The notes beneath the pieces were generated by a model that had not been told where the DNA came from, did not search any database, and saw only the letters and a list, made by a program, of their open reading frames with translations. A DNA stretch of 64,000 bases from Sipunculus nudus (taxonomy: Eukaryota > Annelida > Sipuncula > Golfingiida > Sipunculidae): NCBI GenBank assembly GCA_026874595.1, contig CM049313.1:29694008-29758007 (forward strand), written 5' to 3'. The position numbers were made by a program, and so were the translations under genes. Position 1 is the stretch's first letter, and every line of letters starts with the position of its first letter. Shown here in pieces: positions 21,878 to 33,929 of the stretch.

Positions 21878-24800
21878 TCCCCAGACAAAGTCGGGGGATA
21901 CTATATTTTCATGACGGTCCCGCCTATTTAAAATGAGGTGACCTTTACTAGGAGAGTCTTTGACCTTGAATAGGTCCAGTTTTGGGGAAAATCACACAAA
22001 TTCTTAAATATATCAAGAAATCTTGCATGAATGATCCCAAAATCAAGATGATCGAAGATAAGGGATAGGGTTGTCATGTTCAAGAAACTGGTGGCGCCAC
22101 CTATTATTCTTTACTTGTTTTCGTGCCTTTTAATACCCCCATAATTGCCACTTGACAGTACTGTGAGCATTTTAAGTCATAAACTAATGGACAGATTTCT
22201 TTTATATTATGCATATGCATAGATATGGGTTATGGGATGATGTTTATTTAAATTGGGGTCATGACCTTTTCTATGAGAGTGGCCTTGACCTTGAATATTC
22301 CCATATTTGGTGAAATTCACACAAAATATTTAATATCTCAGTAAGGGATACATGAAATAATCCAAAAATCAAATTGACCGAAGAACTTGGATAGCTTTGT
22401 ATTTTGCGGAAGACAGGTGGTGCCACCTTGTGTTTTCTTGTTAAATGATGTTAACGCAATAACTTTGTAAGAATTTGAGGTACAGTCACCAAACCAACAG
22501 GTTTCAGTGATGCAACTTATCAACAGCTAAGTTCAAACATGGATGACCTTGATGCATTTTTTCAAGGTCACAGGAGCGATTATGCTAAAATGATATTAGG
22601 GCAATAACTCGAAAAGAATTTGTGGTACAGTCACCAAACCTACAGTTTAGATGCATCTTATCAAGGGCTAGGCCAAGTTCGAATATGGATGACCTTGATG
22701 CATTTTTAGCTCAGCTGACTATAAGTCATCTGAGCTATAGTCGTGGTCCATTGTCCGTCGTCCGTCCGTCTGTCGTCCGTCCGTAGATGTGGCATGTTTT
22801 GAAACCGCAAGACCTAGGAATCCAAAATTCAGCATAATGTTAGATGTCCCCAAGATCTCCTACAAAGCCGAAAACTGGGTCTTTGCGACCTAGTTCCTTT
22901 GAGAAATTAAGGAAAAACCTCAATTTTTTTATTAAAATCCTATTTTCACACTTCAGGACTGCCTAATATCAAAACCACTCATCTGTTTTTCCTCATATTT
23001 ACCATAAATAATCCTCTATATGGTTCCTGTGTACATGCCAGAAATTGGGTCTGTATTATATAATTTAAAAAAGTTATGGGCCCAAACATAATGCATTTTG
23101 TAAATAATCAGGAAAAAAATTTGATCACTTAACACAAAACTTGTTAAAGCTAAGCACTTTTTTTCCAGTAATATAACTTTAATTAATCAAAATAAAATTG
23201 TATACCCAAAATTTGATCAAAATCTTTTAAATTTTTTGAAATATTAGCAAAAATAAAAAATTGGTACCTTAAACTTTGCCCAACTTTGACCATGGCACGT
23301 TTTTTTCCTGTAACTGCTGTGGATTTAATTTTCAAAGCATGTTTTTGTTAGCATTTCAACTGTTAACATTTAAAATTTGAAACCAGTTGATCAAAAACTG
23401 TAGATTTTATTCAAGTTTTCAAGCACCATGTCACATATTGTTTACATCAACCTAGTGTTATGCAGTTTGCTAGAGCTCAGCTCCCCAGCTTCAGCTCTAA
23501 GTTCCTTAAATTAGGCATACAGTAAGATGTCTCCAAAATCCCCTACCATGCCAAGAATTTGGTCATCAGAACTTAATTCCTTCGAGATATTAATGAAAAA
23601 CTTCATTTTTTCATTAAAAACCCTTTGTTACACTTCAGGACTGCCTAGTATCAAAACCACTGATCTGACTTTGATCATATATAATATACATATTTTTCTA
23701 TACATTCGCTATGCACATGCCAGAAATGATGTCAGTATTGTGTAATTGTTTTAAGTAATGTGCCAAAACAAAATTGACTTTGTAAAAAATCAGGAAAAAT
23801 ATTTACTCAGGTTTCATGAAAATTATTGAAGCTAGAGAATTTTTTTTAAGTATATAACTTTGTTTAATTAAGATTCAATTGTATACCCAAAATTAGATCT
23901 TTATTTTGTAAATTTTATAAGTTATTAGCATAAACATAAAATCAGTACCTGAAATTTTACCCAACTTTGACCATGGCACATTTTTTCCCTGTGAGTACTG
24001 TTGATTTAATTTTCTCAGAATGTAAACATAAGTATTTAATGTGTTTAAATCTGAAATTTGAAACTAAAAGGTTGAAAATTAGGCTAGTTATTGAATTTTA
24101 TCTTGAGGGTCTATTGTAGTCACTTGCTTTGTTCCAGATGCAGACCTGTAGGCCACTCCAGGTCACTGGAAGTCAGCTATGCCAGGGTTCCTGATTTGTT
24201 TCAGTCACTGGGGGAGATCCCCTGCTGTGACAGGTGTACAATTGTTCTCATATCACACCCCCTCCCCCCCCCCCCCATGAATATATAAATATACATTTGT
24301 ATGCATGATGTGGTGTTACATGACAAGATTGAGATTTATGATGATGCAATTTAGAATTATGAATCAACGTTTATATTCAGAAATATATGTTATATTGGAA
24401 ATATATACTAATTAAACTTAAAATAAAAAATGAGGATCTAATACAAACATGTGTTCATTATTTTCGAGCCTCAGCAGAATTGGAGATCAGGCTCTGTTTG
24501 CCCTGAATGTTTATGGAAAAGTGTTGTTAATCCCATCTCTTCCCCGCCCCCCCCCCCCCCCCACCCGGCTGTCATTGATCCTTAGCACCTCACCGTCACC
24601 TGTGTACTGGGACATTAGTTATTATTGCAAATGTGTACAATTTTTTCAATTTGAAAGATAATTGGATTAGAAAAAATTAAGATCTAATATTGAAACATAT
24701 TCTTGCCCCAGGAGAATGGAACATAAAGTGATCAGCTCTTGTCTGTCCATCATCTCTCAATTATCATTAAATATATATACTAATTATGAAATTTTTCCTT

Positions 24801-25675
24801 TAAGCACTGTTGAAATAACTTTCATATGCTGTATGTGTATGTATTTAAGCCATTAAAGTCTGAAATTTGAAAGCAACTTATGTATTCAGATGTGTAATAT
24901 TGCAGATGAAAAACTTTAAAATATTAAAATATATTATCAGCTTTGTTTGTCTAACAGTCTGTCTGTCCTTTTTTAAATATTATGTAATTGTGAATGGACT
25001 ATTTAATCCTGTAAGTATTGTTGAATTAAGTGGAAATCCTATATGTATATACACTATGTTAATACAGAGATGTTGTAACTCCCATCATTCCAGCCCTCCC
25101 CCCCCCCCCCCCCCCCCACCACCACCAGGTTCTTGCATCTGGGGACTGGAGACATCAGTTATATTTCAACTGTATACATTTTATAAAATAAAAATACATA
25201 TATTTAATAATATATATTATGTAAAATAGATCCAATTGAGCAAATGTGTAAACTACTGAACTGTCAACAAACTATCAAAAAGCCAGCCAATGATCATGGT
25301 AATAATATACATCTTATGTTCACAAACTGCTCACATGCTTCAATTTTGACATTAGAGAATGCATGGTTTGGTTACAAAATATTATTTGTAACAATTTCTC
25401 ACTCATCAATGCAAACCAATCATGTCAACCAGCCATGGCATATATTACCTTTTCATCTTAGACTTGATCTCCATTATTATTTTAGATTTTTACCTTCAAG
25501 GCCAACTTCAGCTGAGCACAGTGACCCATATTTATAGCACCATGTCTTGAATGTTTACATCAAGTCATTGGTTAACAGTGTTCCAGGCTGTTACATAACA
25601 CCTTCACTCCTTGCCTACTGCTTCTGTGAGTGTCTGGGTCAGGCTGGGTCAGGCAGTAATTACCAGAGAGCCTTT

Positions 25676-25760
25676 CTCCTCTCTCTCTTTCCCTTTCTCT
25701 CTTTCTAGCTCTCTTTCTCTCTCTCTCTTTCTCTCTCTCTCTCTTTCTCTCTCTCTCTCA
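25676..25760. repeat. (CT)n-rich low-complexity tract
   Basis: CTCTCTTT-type repeats within the nested family A element. Confidence 0.9.
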
Positions 25761-25878
25761 CCCCTATGCCTCCCTTCCTCCCTCCACCCCATTATGTTGA
25801 CAGGTACTATAAACCTAATTTATTAGATATATATGTTGATGCAATTAAGAAATGTGAATCAACTGAAATATTCACATA

Positions 25879-26309
25879 TACTGTGGTTGGCTTCATATTC
25901 GCGAGGCTGAAATTTCGCGATTTTTCAATTTTTAATGTTTCGCGAGGGTTTCATTTTCGCGATCTCACCAGAACACAAATATTTGGTAAAGCCATACCTA
26001 TGTGTGTTATAAAGTAAGAATAAGTCATGAGTTTGTGATATTTTTTCTCATATAACGATGGGCCCGAACACAAAGCACAGGTAGTTTAGTTCAAATTAAG
26101 GGGAACGTTTTCCCTATACCTCCATAGATGTAACTTATTATAAAAATTCTCATTGTTCTAATCTGTTCCCATACAAATACTGGCTAAATTAAATAAGAAG
26201 GACGTACTCCATTGGCCAATTATTCCCGAGGGTTTCATTTTCGCGATTATTTCCCATTCGCGAATATCGCGAAATTAAAACCCTCGCGAACAAAAAGGCA
26301 ACCACAGTA
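25879..26309. mobile_element. 431-bp foldback MITE with TTTCGCGA motifs
   Basis: The terminal inverted repeats are TACTGTGGTTG and CAACCACAGTA, flanked on both sides by TA (25877-25878 and 26310-26311). Subterminal arms carry repeated TTCGCGA / GCGAAATT motifs in opposite orientations (25900-25960 and 26220-26295). The structure is that of a TA-duplicating (Tc1/mariner-type) MITE; there is no coding sequence. Confidence 0.85.
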
Positions 26310-28304
26310 TATGTTATACACTAAATGTATAGTTACATTTTCAAACCTGGAAAAAAATGATGTTATAAAAAAGGGAATTTATGTAAAAATTGTTCATAAT
26401 TTTCTGGCTCAGAAGAATGGGAATTAAAATTATTTGCTTTGTTTCTCTAGCTTTCTTGCCTGTTTTAAATATTTAATAATTATGAATAAACTTTTTTTTC
26501 CTGTAAGCTCTGATTAATTAAATTTAATATCCTGTACGTATATGCAAGGGTATTGTAACTCCATCCATCCCCTTCCCCCACCCCACTAAGTCCTTGCTCC
26601 TTCGCATTGTCAACAATAGTGCTACTGCTATAGCATAAAATTTAATAATTTGAAGAAAATATATACAGAGAGACATCTGTAACCCCATCGTAACCCCATC
26701 GTAATCCCATCGTAACCCCCCCCCCCCCCTCCATCAAGTCCTTTCGCCTGTTGAGTAGGGATTTTATAGCAACTGTATACATATCATAAAATAGAAAAAA
26801 CAGTTTAATTAAAGTTTAAATTAAAAAAAATTGGATCTCATTAGACAAATGTGTAAAATGTTGAACTGTCAACAGCCTGTCAAAAAGGTATCCAATGAAA
26901 AGGCAAGGTCAGATCTTAAAATATTATTTGCAACAATTTCTTCAATCATATCAACCAACCATAGCCTAGATTACCTCTTTCTCTCAGACTTTATCTACAT
27001 TTCATAATATTTTAGATTTTAACCTTCCAGGTGTTTAAGTACTGTTGAATGTTCCCTCCCTCTCTCTCTATCTCCTTTTCTCTCTACATCCAACCCTCCT
27101 TGCTGCCCACACTGTTTCCTTCTCCGAACCCCATCCCAATGTCAGCCTCAGTAAACGAGAACAAGTTGAATCAGATATATTCATATTTTTATATATTGTA
27201 TAACTGTTTGTTGCCTATGTATGTGCCAGAAATTATGTCAATATTGTGTAATATGTAGATGTGGTGGGCATCAATATAATGTACCTTGTCAAGACCTAAG
27301 AGATATCATGTCATACAGTCACAATTCATAAATCCACTCTTCAGCATAGTTAATAATAACATTATATATGTCAAATTGAAATCTTGCGGACTTCCATACA
27401 CTATAGATCCTTCAACAAATAGCCTTATCATCATTCTACCACTGCTTAGTGTACTGTCATTGCATTCATATTTGCTCAAATATATTGCTATTTTCAACAG
27501 CTCCCAAATAAATAAAAAATAAACCACTATATTTACTCCATATTAATCCATCAGTCAGGTAATTTCATAAATGATTTACTCACATATTACATTATATTCC
27601 TTTATAATAGCCTAATAGGTCCATGATATTCATAAGGTTTGTCGACTAAATATAGTATCACAATGGTGATACATTTATAGTTCAATCATGATCAGCTGAG
27701 CGCTGTGACCCATAGGTCCCTTGTTCAAGGTCACAGAGGTGATAATGCTGAAATGATGTTAACTTTAATATCTCACTGAGGGATGCATGGATTGGTCCAA
27801 AAATCAAATTGACTTAAGATCTTTGATAGCATTGTTTTCTGCAGAAGACAGGTGGCACCACCTTATGTTGTATTCTTGCTAAAATGATGTTAATTTTTAA
27901 ATAAATTTTTTTTTAAATCTTCGATTGTTTTGTCTTCTGCAGAATACAGGTGGTGCCACCTTGTGTTGTTTTCATGCTTTCGCACCTTGTAATACCCCAC
28001 CATTGCCACTTCACAGCGCTGTGAGCATGATAAGTTGAAAACTAATGGACAGATTTCTTTCATATCATGTATATAGACATGGGTTATGGAATGAGATATA
28101 TTTCAGTTTGGATCATGATCTCTCTTTTGAGAGTGACCTTTACCTTAAATATGCCAATACTTATAAAAAACCATGGTGGCTTGCCAAGTGTCAGTCTCTG
28201 CATCTGAATTCAAGATGGGATTCTATTCTTTGAGGCTGGGGGGGGGGGGGGGGGGTTAATTGTCTGGGGATACTATGGCACCTGCGGTGTCTAGAAATAT
28301 CTAG

Positions 28305-28796
28305 TTAATATATGTCAGAAGTGTGTAAAGTTACCCAAAATTTAATCATTCTGAAGTTTTTCAAGGAAAATAAGGTTAACACTTGTCGGTTGTCCGTCAT
28401 TAATTTCGGTAGAAGTTAATGCAGAGTGACCGCATCTATCCCAAAATCGATCCAGTGATTCCTCAACATGAGACCTCTCTAGATATATTTCTTGCGCATA
28501 ATTCTTGACAAAACAAACCATTTGCACATTCATAATTCCGTTCAGTGGTATTCCAGTGATTTACTGCTCAGTTACTGGATATATTGCTCTCCCCTTCAGC
28601 GAGCTACAGCGGACCGCGGAAGAAACATCTAGCAGACTCGCTTTATCAAAGACCGTGCCATCACTGCACGTGACACCGCGGCACAATAGACGCACAACAG
28701 AGTTAATGGGCTCTGGTCTTAATTGCAATTAGCGCATGACTGACACTCGGGGGGCCTGGCCGGGCTTCTGACAGTTTATACTCCAGACCTGTAAAC
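28305..28796. other. Unassigned segment, partly CpG-rich
   Basis: The 28560-28740 part is richer in GC than its surroundings and has a minus-strand frame at 28342-28533 that I do not recognise. No repeat family matches, so it may be ancestral non-repeat DNA. Confidence 0.4.
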
Positions 28797-29273
28797 TCCT
28801 TGATCCTATCAACAGCTAGGTCAAGTTTGAACATTGATGACCTTGATGCATTTTTTCAAGGTCACAGCAGCGATTATGCTAAAATGATATTAGGGCAATA
28901 ACTCAAAAAGAGGTACAGTCACCAAACCTACAGTTTAGATGCATCTTATCAAGGGCTAGGCCAAGTTTGGATATGGAAGACCTTGATGCATTTTTCAAGG
29001 TCACAGAGGCGATAACGCTGAAATTATGTTAACTGTAATATCTCACTGAGGGATGCATGGATTGGTCCAAAAATCAAATTGACATAAGATCTTGACAGCA
29101 ATGTTTTCTGCAGAAGACAGGTGGCGCCACCTTATGTTGTATTCTTGCTAAAATGATGTTTAAACGGAATAACTTTGTAAGAATTAGAGGTACAGTCACC
29201 AAACCCTACAAGTTTGATGCATCTTATCAGCGGCTAGGTCAAATTTGAACATGGATGACCTTGATACATTTAT
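28797..29273 (+). mobile_element. Family C internal fragment
   Basis: Repeats the family C body: GATGACCTTGATGCATTTTT, TTCAAGGTCACAG, a GGTGGCGCCACC copy at 29120-29131, and ACAGTCACCAAACC segments. It is ended at 29273 by a family D start. No termini are seen. Confidence 0.65.
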
Positions 29274-29950
29274 AGCGAACCTGTGAGCTTGTGTGATGGT
29301 GTGGCGTCGTCTGTCGTCTGTATGTTAACCCTTACTATCTTGAAAATGGCAAGAGTTAGCATCACAAAACTTTATGCAAAAAATTAGTTATCTTAAAAAC
29401 TCGGATTTTGCTTATTTTTTGGCTAACTGCAATTTCTTAGATTTTATAGGGAAAAAGCTAAAAAAGCTTTAAAAATTTTCTCTGAAACTGTTCAGCCAAA
29501 TTGTCTTATATTTCACAAAAATGATTCCTAGAACAATCTCTCTCAAATTTGTTCAAATTGTTTAAGTTCGGTGATTTTTGGCCGAGTTACAGGAAGTTGA
29601 ACTTAGTCATCTGTCCAAAAAAGCATAAAAAATTACAGTCTCAGAAACGGCTGGAGCTATCATCACCAAATTTTATGCCAATGTTAGTCACATGAGTCCT
29701 ATCTGAAATTGAGATATTGGTGGCGCCACCTGCATTGGCCTTTTTTGTGCAGGGGTCACTGGTCATCTGTATATTAACTTATAATTTCTCAGGAATAGCA
29801 GGAGCTACCATGCCAAGATTTTATGCTATAATCTGTCACATATCAAATGTTGTGGGATTCAGCTTATTTTTTTGCTAACTGCATTTTCTTAGATTTTATA
29901 GGGAAAAAGCTGAAAAACATTTAAAAGTCTGAAATTTTTGCATATGTATA
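29274..29950 (+). mobile_element. Family D repeat copy
   Basis: Starts AGCGAACCTGTGAGCTTG after ATTTAT and continues with GTCGTCTGTCGTCTG and then the body shared with 2914-3330. It contains GGTGGCGCCACC at 29719-29730. A second internal unit begins near 29770. The 3' boundary is unclear. Confidence 0.55.
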
Positions 29951-31019
29951 TATCTCTGATAGCTTCGTTGTATACAAGACTGGTGGTGCCAGTTACATTC
30001 ATTTTTGTGTTGTGTGCACCCATGCCAGAATTTCAGCAGTGATGTTTGTGTAATTGTTTCTTATTCAAAATGTTTAGTACTTGGATTGTTCATATACTAG
30101 TACATGAAAAGTAATGGTCCAGCATTGAAGCATTATACCTGGTGTATTTTCCAATGCACAGGTTCCCATTAGGCCTTTAGGCCTTGTTTATGAATTTTTA
30201 TTGAATTTTTCACCTTTAGCCTTGTGAGCAGGATATTTCTTAAAGGATTCGCCGTAGGAATTTTTATTTCTTCGGTTAAGATGTATATCAACAAAATCTT
30301 GGTCAAGTTTGAAGATGGGTGACCTTGACATATTTTTCTTGTTTTAGAGCTGATTATAGAAAAAACACTTTGAAGCTTATATCTCAGGAACCATTGTGTG
30401 GATTTTCACAATATTTACTATGGTCATTGGGACTCATGGTCTGTAGGTGCTGCACAATAAAAGTGGCGCCACCTACAATTTCTGATTTCTTAATGATTTT
30501 TTATCGGATTTTTCAATTTTGACCTTTTGTGCAGGATATCTCCAAAGGTATTCAACACAGGAACTTCATTTCTTCAATGCTATTGCATATTTACAAAATC
30601 TTGGTCAGGTTCAAAGATGGGTGATCTTTGAGCTTAGAGCTTAGAAAAAAAATTATGAGCTTATTATTGCTAATATTCTAATTTCGCAATGAAATGCTTA
30701 CAGATACTGGCCTATTTTTTGGTCTGTGGGCGCATAATGTCCACTTACAGATCAAGTTTGTGTTTCATCCCAGTTGACCTATTTTTGACCATATGACAGA
30801 TCCTGAACATAGAAAATTACATGAAAAATGGATATTTTTATGAAAAATGCACATGTATGGACTTTTTTTCACAATGCCTGCAGATACTGGCCTGATTTTT
30901 GGTGTGTTGCTAAATAATGACCCGTTACAGATCGAGATTGCATTTGTCCTGGTTGATCTACTTTTGACCATATGACAGCTCCTGAACTTAAAAAAAATTA
31001 ACAAAATTTAACAGTTATT
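29951..31019. repeat. Diverged interspersed repeat, family not resolved
   Basis: Carries GTGGCGCCACC near 30464 and GGTGACCTTGACAT near 30319. Two related units near 30700-30790 and 30885-30975 share ACTGGCCT.ATTTTTTGGT and TTTTGACCATATGACAG. No gene is seen. Confidence 0.5.
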
Positions 31020-31695
31020 GAATTCGCCAAAACAGAGTTTTGCGGATACTATGTTTTCAGTCGGATGCCGCTGCCGCCGCCGTGGCGTAGGTGTCCAGAG
31101 AATTCCTCTGTAACCGCTGGGTGGAATTTTACGAAACCTGGGATTATGTTCCGGTCACATGTGAACTGCTGTGCCTCTATTTTGTTTTGACCTCTGACTT
31201 TCCTCTGCGCTCTGCGTCCATTTGTGCGTCAGTTTCCACACATAAACCCACATATCTCGGGAACCGTTTGACCGATCAGGCTAAAAATTGTACACAAATG
31301 TAGCCCTTGGATAGCTTTATAACAGACACTAAATATGGTGGCGCCACCTGCAACCATTTTTGAACTGTGTCCATCTTTTCATCTGCCTTGGGATGAAATC
31401 AGTCATATCTCTGCATTGGTTGGACTTATCCACCTGAAATTTAGCATCACTCAAATCTCAGTAGTGGTTTGACTTATCTGCCTAAAATTTTGCATGTTAT
31501 ACATCTTGGTTAGCTTTCTCGATTTTTTTGGCAGGTGGCACCACCTACATACACATTTCGGCTGCAGACATCCATGCTAATATGCAACACACCTCACTCT
31601 ATTTCCCCTTGCCACTCAATCCATGTCTCACTTCACTCGTTCCACTCTAATTTTGGCGGATACACGTAGTCGCTTGTCGATTACCTGTATTCTAG
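31020..31695 (+). mobile_element. Family B Helitron-like element, 676 bp
   Basis: The 5' end is GAATTCGCCAAAACAGAG then TTTTGCGGATACTATG. The 3' end is TTTTGGCGGATACACGTAG, later ending TATTCTAG|T. CGCCAAAA and TTTTGGCG form a subterminal inverted pair. The body carries GGTGGCGCCACC at 31337-31348 and a one-mismatch copy near 31533. Termination in CTAG followed by T fits a Helitron end. It is non-coding. Confidence 0.65.
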
Positions 31696-32158
31696 TTATT
31701 ACATGTATTTGCTGCAACAAAATTTTCATCATTTGTCTTTACATCTTTATTTTCTTTTCTAATGTATTGATTGTTGTACCTTTATTTTTATTCATGTACG
31801 TTTATGTATTAATGCCCTTTGTTACCGCATGATACTTCGAATTTTATTCAATGTACAATGTATATAATACACAATGTATGAAATATGAGTTAAAATATTT
31901 GAAAGTTTGTGCTCAGTGCCAGGTCATATAATGAAATATACATGATACTGTACAAAATATATGTGTAAAAAATGATTAAAGATGAAACCTAAAATGATTT
32001 GAGATGAAGATAATAATTTTTGCTTTTTCTAAGTGTTTGCTTTTGTCCAGGGAGAATTTTGTCCCACAAATTTTGTCAAACCTTACGCAATTGGCAGTTT
32101 GTCAGAAATAAACACTGACCCTTGAAATAAAGCTGACAATATGCTTTCATAATAATTA
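31696..32158. other. Unassigned AT-rich DNA
   Basis: No gene or repeat family recognised. Confidence 0.5.
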
Positions 32159-32607
32159 TCAGTTGTATTTACAATATTTGTATATTTTTCCTTCATCATG
32201 ACACCCGAGAATGAAAAGAACCCAATTAAGTACTCGTCTGCTTGTAGCCGGCACTATGTGCACTTGTTTTTTGACAGAGCCACGCAGGGGCTTCCCTGGG
32301 ATTGGCCATTGAGAAAATTCAGTAAACCTGGCCAATGAGCTCGTTGCTTTCATCCCCCATCCACAGGCTCTGATTGAGCCTGTGGAAAAAGCTAGGCAGG
32401 GCTCGAAATTTACTATATATTGCCGGACATGACTGCCCAAATATCGTTTCCGTCCATCGAACTCGACCCCGGGCTGGACAATCTGACCAGCTGCAGGCCT
32501 AGAGATTAACGGCATCCTGCCGTCCCGGGGACAATCACAATCCAGTTCAGGGAGATCATATTTGTCGCCCTGGACAATCTTGGGATGGTAAAAACCCTCA
32601 GATGTTA
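32159..32607 (-). other. Unrecognised 164-codon open frame region
   Basis: A minus-strand frame with ATG runs to 32653 and overlaps a family B copy at its start. The residues show no domain I recognise, and the first codons come from repeat DNA. GC content is higher than around it, and one stretch (GGGCTCGAAATTTACTA near 32400) resembles dispersed repeats. I cannot say whether it encodes a protein. Confidence 0.3.
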
Positions 32608-33777
32608 TCAAAGTTTTGTGGATACTATGTTTTTGACTGGGTTCTGCCGCCACGTTCGTTTCTGGAGAACTCCTCTGAGACTACTGGACCGATTTTTCCG
32701 AAACTTACACCAATTATCGGGTCACATGTGAACTGGTGCCTTACCATTTGGCGTTGAACCCTGACCTTTCCTTTTTCCAGTGCTTCCATCTGTGCGTCTG
32801 TTTTGACACATAAACCTGCATATCTTCGGACTCGTTTAACCAATCAGGAAACAAATTTTAACACAAATGTAGCCCTTGGATAGCTTTATAACATACACAA
32901 AAATGGTGGCGCCACCTGCAGCCATTTTTGCACAGAGTCCATCTGTTTGTCTGCCTTGGGTTAAGATCACTCATATCTCTGGAGTGGTTTGACTAATTCA
33001 CCTGAAATTCAGCATGCATATACATCTTGGATAGCTTTCTTGATTTTATGACAGGTGGCCCCACCTACAATCATGTTCACGCTGCAGACATCCAAGCTTA
33101 TATCTCCAGACTGGTTTGATGCATCTCCCTGAAAATTTTGCATGTGTTTAGATCTCACATAGCTCTTTATCATACACAAAACTGGTGGCGCCTCTTGCAA
33201 CCATTTTTGCACAGCATCCATCTGTTTGTTTGACTTGGGTTAAAATAAATCATATCTCCGCAGTGTTTTGACTTATTCACCTGAAATTTGGCATGCTTAT
33301 AATACATCTCAGATTGCTTACTTGATTTTATGACAGGTGGCGCCACCTACATTCACGTTCACGCTGTAGACATCCATGCTTATATCTCAGGACAGGTTTG
33401 TTTGATATATATCCCTGAAAAATTGCATGTGTTTAGATCTCACATAGCTCTACATCATACACAAAACTGGTGGGGCCACCTGCAACCATTTTTGCACAGC
33501 GTCCATCTGTTCGTTTGACTTGGGTTAAAATCACTCATATCTCGGCAGTGTTTTGACTTATTCACCTGAAATTTGGCATGCTTATACATCCTGGATAGTT
33601 TCTTGTTCAAATAACAGGTGGCGCCACCTTCAGTCATGTTTATATGGCAGACATCCATGCTAATAGGTAACGCATCTCACTCTAATTGCCCTTGCCACTC
33701 AATCCATGCCTCACTTCACCTGGCCTACTCTGATTTTGGTGGTATTCTGATATTTCCTGACCGTACGGCGTTTCTTG
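32608..33777 (+). mobile_element. Family B-like element, 5' end truncated
   Basis: Begins at AAAGTTTTGTGGATACTATG without the usual GAACCCGCC lead. Diverged internal units hold exact palindromes at 32905, 33336 and 33617 and degenerate ones near 33184 and 33475. The tail GATTTTGGTGGTATTCTG then CTTGTTT differs from the CTAG end of other B copies, suggesting recombination or a subfamily. Confidence 0.6.
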
Positions 33778-33929
33778 TTTGGACGTAGACAAGATCGAGA
33801 TCGACATTACTTGCTCAGTCATCAATTGCAGAAAAATATGTTCAGCATTTTTATATCCAGCATTAGGGACCGGAGATCACAGCCCAGGAGCCGAGTGCAC
33901 CTGTTGCTACCTGAAGTCCCCCTGTTGAC

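Larger units (their letters stand above)
22708..27723 (+). mobile_element. Family A element inserted in family C
   Basis: The 5' end is AGCTCAGCTGACTATAAG plus (GTCY)n at 22755-22785. The 3' end is CAGCTGAGCGCTGTGACCCATAGGTC then CTTG at 27723. The flanks join as GATGCATTTT / TTCAAGGTCAC, which exists uninterrupted at 22550 and 28847. This shows insertion within a T run without clear duplication. It contains a 431-bp MITE, a (CT)n tract, several poly-C tracts and an internal repeat of the body (from about 23380). No coding gene is present. Confidence 0.8.
21878..28304 (+). mobile_element. Family C Helitron-like element carrying a nested family A
   Basis: The 5' end is A|TCCCCAGACAAAGTCGGGG, a hairpin, followed by GATACTATATTTTC. 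The 3' end is GTCTGGGGATACTATGG, then a CACCtgcGGTG hairpin, 12 bases, and CTAG|T. A TC start after A, a short hairpin about 12 bases before CTRR and a following T are the classical Helitron terminal features. CCCCAGAC and GTCTGGGG form a subterminal inverted pair. The body contains the GGTGGCGCCACC palindrome and TGACCTTGA motifs. It is interrupted at 22708-27723. It encodes no Rep or helicase, so it is non-autonomous. Confidence 0.75.

Noticed and set aside
28342-28533. Minus-strand 63-codon frame in a relatively GC-rich patch as a host exon
   Set aside because: The residues look protein-like but match no family I know, and no convincing splice sites were found.
32159-32653. 164-codon minus-strand frame as a host gene
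   Set aside because: No recognised domain, its start lies in a family B repeat, and no splice or homology support is visible. It is kept only as an unassigned region.
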